DNA from: Paenibacillus puerhi
GTDB taxonomy: Bacteria; Bacillota; Bacilli; Paenibacillales; NBRC-103111
Assembly (NCBI RefSeq): GCF_009846885.1
Contig: NZ_WUWM01000009.1
Coordinates: forward strand, 1 to 64,000
DNA length: 64,000 nt
Reading direction: 5' to 3'
Shown: one piece after another, positions 17,043 to 23,382 of the stretch
How the letters are laid out: each line of letters starts with the position of its first letter
Position numbering within the stretch: position 1 is the stretch's first letter
Notes under the pieces: generated by a model
What the model saw: the letters and a program-made list of their open reading frames with translations, nothing else
Database searches by the model: none
Told to the model about the DNA's origin: nothing
Program-made: the position numbers and the translations under genes

Positions 17043-17868
17043 GGGAAAACGGCCGCTAGGCGATGATGAGATGCAGTCTCTGACGAGCCGGGTATACGAC
17101 TCCTACAGGCAGAAGGAGCGTAGAAGAACAAGGCAGGTCCGCTTCGCCCAGGCGGCTTTGCTCGCCTTGTTTCTGCTCGTGTGGGAAGCGGCGGCCCGGC
17201 TGAAGTGGATCGACGGTCTCCTGTTCAGCTCCCCGAGCCGGATCTCCGTCATGATCTATGAGAAGACACTGGACGGCTCCTTGCCGCTTCATACGGCAGT
17301 TACGGTATGGGAGACGATCGTGGGCTTTGTGCTGGGCACGTTGGTCGGGACCGCCGTTGCTGCTCTACTCTGGTTTTCCCCGTTCTTGTCCCGTGTTCTC
17401 GATCCGTATATCGTCGTGCTGAACAGTCTGCCGAAGGTGGCGCTAGGCCCTCTGTTCATCGTGGCGCTAGGGCCCGGTGCGCTGTCCATCGTGGCTACGA
17501 CGCTGTCTATAACCGTTATCATTACGATATTGGTCGTGTATACCAGCTTCCGGGAAGTCGACCCTCAGCTGCTGAAGGTGGTCCAGCTGTTCGGAGCTGC
17601 GCGCCGGACGGTGTTTCAGAAGGTGATTCTGCCCGCTTCTTACCCGACGATTGTCTCGACGCTTAAGGTGAATGTCGGTCTTTCGTGGGTCGGCGTCATC
17701 GTAGGGGAGTTTCTGGTCTCGAAGCAGGGGCTCGGCTATCTGATCATCTACGGATTCCAGGTGTTTAACTTCACTTTGGTTATCGGAAGCGTGGTCGTCA
17801 TCGCGCTGGCCGCCACGGTCATGTACCAAGGGGTCTCGTATCTGGAGGGCAAGCTGGTGCGAAGGTGA
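17032..17868 (+). CDS. ABC transporter permease (SsuC/TauC type)
   Basis: A 278-residue permease with six membrane spans. The N-terminal cytoplasmic part is basic (YRQKERRRTRQVR). Class landmarks are the LLFSSPSRI loop, LNSLPKVALGPLFIVALG, the EAA loop (LLKVVQLFGAARRTVFQKVILPAS) and SWVGVIVGEFLVSKQGLGYLI. It partners with the ATPase whose 3' end it overlaps and with the lipoprotein at 15.1 kb. Confidence 0.9.
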   Translation: MEDEGKRPLGDDEMQSLTSRVYDSYRQKERRRTRQVRFAQAALLALFLLVWEAAARLKWIDGLLFSSPSRISVMIYEKTLDGSLPLHTAVTVWETIVGFVLGTLVGTAVAALLWFSPFLSRVLDPYIVVLNSLPKVALGPLFIVALGPGALSIVATTLSITVIITILVVYTSFREVDPQLLKVVQLFGAARRTVFQKVILPASYPTIVSTLKVNVGLSWVGVIVGEFLVSKQGLGYLIIYGFQVFNFTLVIGSVVVIALAATVMYQGVSYLEGKLVRR

Positions 17869-17950
17869 GGGCATAAGGGCTGTCGTGCGAGGGGCCTTGG
17901 CTGCGCCTCGTAAGCATCGGGTGCTCAAGAAGCAGCTTAAGGGGAGGATG

Positions 17951-17988
17951 AAAAAGCAAGGACCCAGCACGCGGCGCCGGGTTCTTGC
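17951..17988 (-). terminator. Terminator serving the siderophore-binding gene
   Basis: On the minus strand GCAAGAACCC ... GGGTCCTTGC is followed by TTTTT. It lies about 95 bases past the stop at 18084 and between convergent genes, so it may also stop plus-strand reads. Confidence 0.7.
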
Positions 17989-18083
17989 TCTTATCTGCCG
18001 TTGTTCCCCGATGCGTACTCGCAAATGCGGAGGGGACGGAGCGAGAAATCGTATCAGTCTAATTAGTTGGCAAGCTTTGCCGC

Positions 18084-19052
18084 TTACAGACTCAGTTTAT
18101 CGAACCTCGTTTTAATGTCCTCGATCAGCAGCTTCGCAGCGATAATCCCCCCGGATGTATTCCATATCGGTTCATCCACAAGGAAGGCCCGTTGGTTCTT
18201 TACGACGCTCAGGTTTTGTCCCAGAGGACTGTTCAGCCATTCATCGGCTGTTTTGGAGGCGCCGGTTTCGCCGTCGCGGTCGGATGTGAAGTAGAAAAAG
18301 ACATCGCCATCCAGTACGGTGATTTGCTCCTTTGTAATATCGGCGGAGAACTCGTTCTTGTTCTGGGCCTCAGGCCGTGCGAAGCCTAGCTGATCCAGGA
18401 CCACTCCGGCAAAGTTGTTCTTATAGTAGACGCGTACTTTTCCAGCTTGGAATCGGGCTAGGGATACACGCATGCTTGTCTTATTCCCAAGGGCCGCCTT
18501 CGTTTGTGCCACGGCTTGATCATAGCTATCTAGAACCGCCATGCCCTCGGTTTCTTTGTTTAAAGCCTGGGCATAGAGCTTAAAGTTATCGATCATGCTG
18601 TCGCCGAGATTTTCGGTAAATACCGTAGGCGCGATTTGGCTCAGCTGCGGGTACACTTTCTCCTGTCTGACTTTGGTTCCGAGGATCAAATCTGGCTTCA
18701 TGCTGGCAATCAGCTCCAGATTGGGCTGCGTTTCATCGCCAACGACCTGCACGTCGGTCATTTGGTCCTTGATATGGTCAAACCAAGGATCGCCAATCCA
18801 TGACTTAACGGCGGCGACCGGCTTGATGCCCAATGCCAGCAAGGATTCGGTCCCTTGGTTCGTCAACACTACGATACGCTGGGGCGTCCCGGTAATCGTC
18901 GTTTCGCCCATCGCGTGCTGGATGGTGCGAACCACAGCCTCGTCCTTCTTGACGTCGGCGGGCTGGACCGTTTGCTGATTGCCGCAGGCGGCTGCCAGCA
19001 GAGACATTGCGGTCAATAAGGTTACTGCGAGTTTCTTTTTAATGCTAACCAT
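18084..19052 (-). CDS. Iron(III)-siderophore ABC binding lipoprotein
   Basis: A 322-residue lipoprotein of the periplasmic-binding-protein class III (FecB/FhuD/BtuF fold), the receptor of a ferric-siderophore importer. Signal and lipobox (LLAAAC) are at residues 10-25. GTPQRIVVLTNQGTESLLALGI, PNLELIASMKPDLILG and FAGVVLDQLGF are typical of the class. I chose ATG 19052, preceded by AAGGAAGGGG, over an upstream start at 19103. No permease or ATPase is adjacent, so it must work with an importer elsewhere. A near-perfect Fur box upstream indicates repression by iron. Confidence 0.9.
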   Translation of the reverse strand: MVSIKKKLAVTLLTAMSLLAAACGNQQTVQPADVKKDEAVVRTIQHAMGETTITGTPQRIVVLTNQGTESLLALGIKPVAAVKSWIGDPWFDHIKDQMTDVQVVGDETQPNLELIASMKPDLILGTKVRQEKVYPQLSQIAPTVFTENLGDSMIDNFKLYAQALNKETEGMAVLDSYDQAVAQTKAALGNKTSMRVSLARFQAGKVRVYYKNNFAGVVLDQLGFARPEAQNKNEFSADITKEQITVLDGDVFFYFTSDRDGETGASKTADEWLNSPLGQNLSVVKNQRAFLVDEPIWNTSGGIIAAKLLIEDIKTRFDKLSL

Positions 19053-19082
19053 TCTTACTACCCCTTCCTTCTGCATCGACGC

Positions 19083-19101
19083 GATAATGAATATCATTAT
19101 C
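19083..19101 (-). promoter_or_regulatory. Fur box
   Basis: GATAATGAATATCATTATC matches the classical 19-base Fur consensus GATAATGATAATCATTATC except at two central positions. It sits about 30 bases upstream of the lipoprotein start. Confidence 0.85.
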
Positions 19102-19160
19102 ACTTAAATGCGCGCAGACTTCTTCCTTGTTCGATATCGAGCAGGAGTATGCGACAGATC

Positions 19161-19196
19161 ATGTTACATATGTAACATATGATATACTTGTAACAT
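19161..19196 (+). promoter_or_regulatory. Probable operator of the TetR-family regulator
   Basis: ATGTTACATATGTAACAT is a perfect 18-base palindrome, and a third half site TGTAACAT recurs at 19189-19196, 18 bases on. The array lies about 70-100 bases before the TetR start, which suggests autorepression. Confidence 0.6.
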
Positions 19197-19263
19197 TAAA
19201 CGAAAAGCTTTTTTCATGCAATGCTTGCGGGGGCGATATTCAGTAAAATAGACAGAAGAAAGG

Positions 19264-19842
19264 ATGTGTCACACTTTGGGCGAGCAGAAGGGCAAGCTAG
19301 CTCAACGATCGCAAGAATGGATTCAAACCGCTTTATTCCAGCTGATGGAGAAAAAAGAGTATTCCCATATCTCAATAACTGAAATTGTCGAGCGGGCGGG
19401 ACTTGCAAGGCAAACCTTTTATCGGAATTATCAGGACAAGGATGAGATCTTACTGAAATTTTTGGATCAATTCCTGAAGGGCATGTGGCAGGATGTCGGG
19501 GAAGCTGCTGTGTTCAATGAAAAGATGTTCATTCAATTGTTCCGAAAGTGGTCAAGCCATGCTCCCGCGGCCTTGATCTATAACATCAAGACAAAGGACC
19601 GGAATATCCGACAGCTTATTTATAAAAGCATCTGCGATTATTTCGACGGGCTGTTCGCCATGGCCAAGCACGAGTCGAAGGGGAGCGTAGAGGAAACCTA
19701 CCGCTTCTATGCGCATAAGTCGTTATCCTCGATCGTCCACTTGATGCTGATCGAATGGACGCTGAACGACTTTCACCTGACGCCAGAAGAAATCGGCGGA
19801 TTGGTCAGCGAGATGAGTGTATCGATCCGGTCCTACTTGTAG
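19264..19842 (+). CDS. TetR/AcrR-family transcriptional regulator
   Basis: A 192-residue regulator. The N-terminal helix-turn-helix is clear: ALFQLMEKKEYSHISITEI then ERAGLARQTFYRNYQDKDEIL. The remaining 130 residues are the helical ligand/dimer domain and are not specific to any ligand I can name. ATG 19264 directly abuts its purine-rich stretch; TTG 19276 with AGAAAGGA upstream is an equally plausible start. A membrane exporter-like gene follows by about 90 bases and is the likely target, together with the gene's own promoter. Confidence 0.85.
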   Translation: MCHTLGEQKGKLAQRSQEWIQTALFQLMEKKEYSHISITEIVERAGLARQTFYRNYQDKDEILLKFLDQFLKGMWQDVGEAAVFNEKMFIQLFRKWSSHAPAALIYNIKTKDRNIRQLIYKSICDYFDGLFAMAKHESKGSVEETYRFYAHKSLSSIVHLMLIEWTLNDFHLTPEEIGGLVSEMSVSIRSYL

Positions 19843-19933
19843 AAGAGCTAAGCTCGCTAAAATGGTTGTCAGACCTGAGGCGAAGGAGTAAGATGATTGA
19901 CAATACTTTTCCTCAGAAGGCGTGGGAGTTCAG

Positions 19934-20890
19934 ATGGGAATCCGCATAATCAAGACGGCGATCGCTGTCATAATCGCTATTTATATCGCTCAGGCGCTCG
20001 GGCTCGCCTCACCGCTATCGACGGGCTTGCTCGCCGTGCTCGGTGTCGATGTGACTAAAAAACGAAGTATTGCGACCTCGCTGCAACGAATAGCCGCTTC
20101 CCTATGCGGTTTGCTGCTCAGCGTCGGACTGTTTCTTCTGCTAGGCTTTCACGTCTGGGTCATCGGTCTTTATATCCTGCTGCTATATCCCGTCCTAAGC
20201 CGGCTTAAGTTGAAGGACGGCATCGTGACGAGCTCGGTCGTCATGTTTCACTTGTTCGCAGCCCGGGACGTTAGCCTGGAGCTGGTCGTTAACGAGATAG
20301 CGCTGCTGGCGGTCGGCCTCGGGACGGCGACTTTGATCAACATTATGTATATGCCGAAGGAGGACAAGCAGCTTCTGAAGTATCGCTCGGACCTGGAGGG
20401 GCTCTACGCCCGCATCTTCATCGAGCTATCCCGCCATCTGCGGGACAGCTCCTATGTATGGAGCGGTAAGGAGCTGCTGGACAGCGGAGATTTGCTGCGC
20501 AAAGCGAAGGACGCCGCTATGAGAAAAACCGAGAACAGCCTGGCCCAGGAAAGGGCCGGCTGGAGCGTTTACTTTTATATGAGGGAACGCCAGCTGGAAG
20601 GCATCGGAAGAATGACGCAGCTGGTCGCCCGTATTTATCAGACATTGCCTCATGCCGAGCTGCTGGCCGTTATCTTCGAAGGCTTGAGCGAGGATGTGAA
20701 GATTCCCCACTATACGGGCAGGTCCGAAAGGGAACTGATGCGGCTGGAAGAAGAGTTCAGGCGCATGGCCCTTCCGGGGACGAGGGAAGAATTCGAAATC
20801 CGCGCAGCTCTGCTTCAGCTGGTGGAGGAGTTGAAGGTCTTCCTGGATGCTGCCAAAAAAGAAAAGCGCCCGGTGGGCGCCAAGGCTTAG
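19934..20890 (+). CDS. Aromatic acid exporter (ArAE/FUSC-like) family membrane protein
   Basis: About 318 residues. Four or five membrane spans fill residues 1-135 (start MGIRIIKTAIAVIIAIYIAQ; TGLLAVLGVDVTKKRS between spans), followed by a cytoplasmic helical domain rich in Arg/Glu/Leu. This is the layout of the Gram-positive ArAE_1/DUF939 family (YqjA-like). I chose ATG 19934 with GGGAG upstream over GTG 19922. A relationship with the TetR gene just upstream is inferred. Substrate unknown. Confidence 0.75.
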   Translation: MGIRIIKTAIAVIIAIYIAQALGLASPLSTGLLAVLGVDVTKKRSIATSLQRIAASLCGLLLSVGLFLLLGFHVWVIGLYILLLYPVLSRLKLKDGIVTSSVVMFHLFAARDVSLELVVNEIALLAVGLGTATLINIMYMPKEDKQLLKYRSDLEGLYARIFIELSRHLRDSSYVWSGKELLDSGDLLRKAKDAAMRKTENSLAQERAGWSVYFYMRERQLEGIGRMTQLVARIYQTLPHAELLAVIFEGLSEDVKIPHYTGRSERELMRLEEEFRRMALPGTREEFEIRAALLQLVEELKVFLDAAKKEKRPVGAKA

Positions 20891-20910
20891 CTTGGAGGCA
20901 TCCGGGCGCT
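20865..20910 (-). terminator. Strong hairpin overlapping the exporter stop
   Basis: AGCGCCCGG pairs with CCGGGCGCT. The T-rich run needed for termination is on the minus-strand side (TTTTCTTTTTT), although I see no minus-strand gene that would need it. On the plus strand it could still protect the mRNA 3' end. Confidence 0.4.
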
Positions 20911-20980
20911 TGCGGAGGAGCCCGTGCCTGTATCGGAAGCGGAATGCGAAAAAAAGTTATCACACTAGACGACTGTCCTG

Positions 20981-20990
20981 CATACAAATG
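20981..20990 (+). promoter_or_regulatory. Possible sporulation-sigma -10 element for cotE
   Basis: CATACAAAT resembles the sigma-E -10 (CATACAAT-like) and lies 33-42 bases before the cotE start. No convincing -35 was seen, so this is a suggestion based partly on known sigma-E control of cotE in Bacillus subtilis. Confidence 0.3.
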
Positions 20991-21022
20991 TATGGAATGA
21001 TTGTATGGAGGAGGTTAGAAGG

Positions 21023-21586
21023 ATGTCATTAGATAAAGACTTGCAAGTCAGAGAGATCTATACGAAGGCTGTCTGCGGCAAAGGACGTAAATTTTCCCAG
21101 GTAACCAACACGGTCACTCCGCCTCATGCTCCGACCAGTATTTTGGGCGCTTGGATTATCAACAACCAATATGACGCGGTTAAGGCTGGGGAAAACGTGG
21201 AGGTAGTGGGTACTTACGACATCAACATCTGGTATTCCTACGACCGGAACACCAAGACCGATGTGGCCAAGGAGACGGTATCCTATGTGGAGGTCGTACC
21301 GCTTCATTACTTGGACAAAAGACATAAGTCGTCGACGGCTGAAGTGGCCGCTATCGCCACCCAGGAACCGAACTGCGTGGAAGCGAGCATCTCCTCCAGC
21401 GGAGCTAGCGTGCTGATCCGCGTAGAGCGGGAATTTAAGGTGGAAATGATCGCAGAGACGAAGGTTTGGGTGGTGGTAAGCCCGAACGGCAGCGAAGATT
21501 TTGACGATAAGCATGTGGACTTCGGCACCGACGACGGCGACTTTGAGGATCTCGACCCGGATCTGCTTGACGACGAGCTGGGCTGA
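21023..21586 (+). CDS. cotE: Outer spore coat morphogenetic protein CotE
   Basis: A 187-residue homologue of CotE, which organises the outer coat layer on the forespore surface. Characteristic blocks are REIYTKAVCGKGRKFSQ, TNTVTPPHAPTSILGAWIIN, YDINIWYSYDRNTKTDV and EPNCVEASI. The acidic C-terminal tail (DDGDFEDLDPDLLDDELG) is also typical. I take ATG 21023, eight bases after GGAGGAGG. The position directly before mutS agrees with the Bacillus cotE-mutS-mutL arrangement, here with one extra gene between. Confidence 0.95.
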   Translation: MSLDKDLQVREIYTKAVCGKGRKFSQVTNTVTPPHAPTSILGAWIINNQYDAVKAGENVEVVGTYDINIWYSYDRNTKTDVAKETVSYVEVVPLHYLDKRHKSSTAEVAAIATQEPNCVEASISSSGASVLIRVEREFKVEMIAETKVWVVVSPNGSEDFDDKHVDFGTDDGDFEDLDPDLLDDELG

Positions 21587-21635
21587 ATCGAATCCGATAG
21601 TACTGCAGTATATGCCTGTTGGATTCATTTCGGCA

Positions 21636-21657
21636 GAGGGCGTCAGCCCTCTTTTTT
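21636..21657 (+). terminator. Terminator of cotE
   Basis: GAGGGC, loop GTCA, GCCCTC, then TTTTTT, 50 bases past the cotE stop. Confidence 0.85.
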
Positions 21658-21765
21658 GTTTCCGGGCGGCTTTTGCCGCAAATTAGGCTTGATCCGTCCC
21701 GGTATCGAACGGGCGGGAGCGGTACATCATGGCCGTCTTCACTATGGCGGCAGAGGAGGGGCGGT

Positions 21766-23208
21766 ATGCGCGCTTTTTTGCTCCATTCCAATGAACCGGG
21801 CCTCGATGAGCTGCTTTCGGGCCTGGTCATCCCGCATGGCGTCAAGCTGCCGGAGGGCCGCGCGGAGGAACGCCGCTTGATTTATTGGGGGGCCTATCAC
21901 CCGGACAAGGGGGAGGCGGCAGCCCTGCAGCCGGTCAAGAGCATACTGGCAGCGCTGCAGCCGCAGCGTTCCGCCGAGCTGCTCCGGCTGCACGGCCTGA
22001 ATACAGCGGCGGAGATCGAGGGCGGCGATGGCGAAGGGGAGCGGTGGACGCATGAATATATCGTGCCGGTGTTTCACCTTAAAGCGCTCACGGTGTTTCA
22101 CCGTACAGGAAACGGGGTCTTCTACGGGGGGGACAGGTTAGCCGGCCACCCGGTTCGGCCCCGGGAGGATCGAGACTACACGGAGATAGGTCTTGAGCAG
22201 CCCGGATATTACGCCACCCGCGCTTTGCGACTGGCGATCCGGAGCCTGTATGCGCTTGGTCTGGATTACGGCGTGGTGCGGGTCGGTGTGCGAACGGACG
22301 CTACGCTCTCCGTTCGGGGAGTCGACCCGATCCCCAAGCTGACCCCGCGCCTGGCCGAGCTGTTCGCCCAGGCGATCAACCTCTTCGGCCAGCGGCTGGC
22401 GCGGGAATTCGAGAGCGGCGCCAGCCGCGAGGTCATGCTCGGAGCCGACCCCGAGTTTCTGCTGCTGAACGAGCGGGGGAAAGTAAGATTCGCTTCCCAA
22501 TTCGTCGGCCGGGAAGGCCCGTTTGGCTGCGATGCGATCGTGCTGCCCAGCCGACGCAAAGTATTTCCGCTGGCCGAGCTGCGACCGGCCCCCAGCACGG
22601 ATGTACGGAAGCTGATCACGCATCTGCATCGAACGATGCAATTGGCCGCCAAACGGATTACCGATGCCGAGCTGACTTGGGTTGCGGGCGGCATGCCGGT
22701 ACGGGGGTTTCCCTTGGGGGGGCACATCCACTTCAGCGGGATCGAGCTGGATGTGCAGCTGCTGCGCGTCCTGGATAATTATGTCGCGCTGCCGCTCACT
22801 CTTCTCGAGGACATGACGACGTCCGCCCGTAAGCCGGAGTACGGCTTTCTGGGGGATTTCCGGCGGCAGCGTCACGGCGGCTTCGAATACCGGGTGCTGC
22901 CCAGCTGGATGGTATCCCCCTCGGTAGCTAAGGGAGTGCTGGCTCTTGCCAAGCTTGCAGCCGAGCATTATCCGCTGCTGAAGCGCAGACCTCTCGGCGA
23001 GTATGAGACGGTCAAGGCTTACTACCAAAGCGATAAAGCGCGCATCCGCCCCCTAGTGCCGGCGCTCTGGAACGATTTGGAAAAGCTTAGAGGTTATGAA
23101 GCGCTGGAATCGTATCTGCTTCCTCTCCGCCGGATGATGCTGCAGATGCGCTCGTGGAGCGAGAAGGACGACATCCGGCCCAAGTGGAAAATAGCTCCGT
23201 TCCTATAA
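21766..23208 (+). CDS. Putative amidoligase (phage-type COOH.NH2 ligase 2 family)
   Basis: A 480-residue protein that I relate to the putative amidoligase group (COOH.NH2 ligase type 2), an ATP-grasp/glutamine-synthetase-like superfamily predicted to form amide bonds. The relevant pieces are VMLGADPEFLLLN (acidic strand), FPLAELRPAPS, GGHIHFSGI with paired His, and GGFEYRVLPSW. The N-terminal 180 residues contain several beta-like segments and no signal peptide. ATG 21766 follows GAGGAGGGG; the upstream open frame overlaps the cotE terminator. Placement between cotE and mutS suggests a spore-coat or peptide-modifying role, but this is inference. Confidence 0.7.
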   Translation: MRAFLLHSNEPGLDELLSGLVIPHGVKLPEGRAEERRLIYWGAYHPDKGEAAALQPVKSILAALQPQRSAELLRLHGLNTAAEIEGGDGEGERWTHEYIVPVFHLKALTVFHRTGNGVFYGGDRLAGHPVRPREDRDYTEIGLEQPGYYATRALRLAIRSLYALGLDYGVVRVGVRTDATLSVRGVDPIPKLTPRLAELFAQAINLFGQRLAREFESGASREVMLGADPEFLLLNERGKVRFASQFVGREGPFGCDAIVLPSRRKVFPLAELRPAPSTDVRKLITHLHRTMQLAAKRITDAELTWVAGGMPVRGFPLGGHIHFSGIELDVQLLRVLDNYVALPLTLLEDMTTSARKPEYGFLGDFRRQRHGGFEYRVLPSWMVSPSVAKGVLALAKLAAEHYPLLKRRPLGEYETVKAYYQSDKARIRPLVPALWNDLEKLRGYEALESYLLPLRRMMLQMRSWSEKDDIRPKWKIAPFL

Positions 23209-23382
23209 GAAACGGGTGTTCTCAAGATTTTCATGATATACTAATAGATAACTAGCGGGGGCGCTGTGGCCCGGCGCGCAGGGCGGCATGAGCATACCGG
23301 ACAACGGAGAGCGGGTGCCGCTCTCGCGCGGCCAGAACCGGGCGCCGCCTGTCCCCGAGGCATGAGTGTTGGAGGATGGAGA

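Noticed and set aside
21029-21628. 199-codon minus-strand frame opposite cotE
   Set aside because: CotE on the plus strand is unmistakable; the opposite frame is a shadow.
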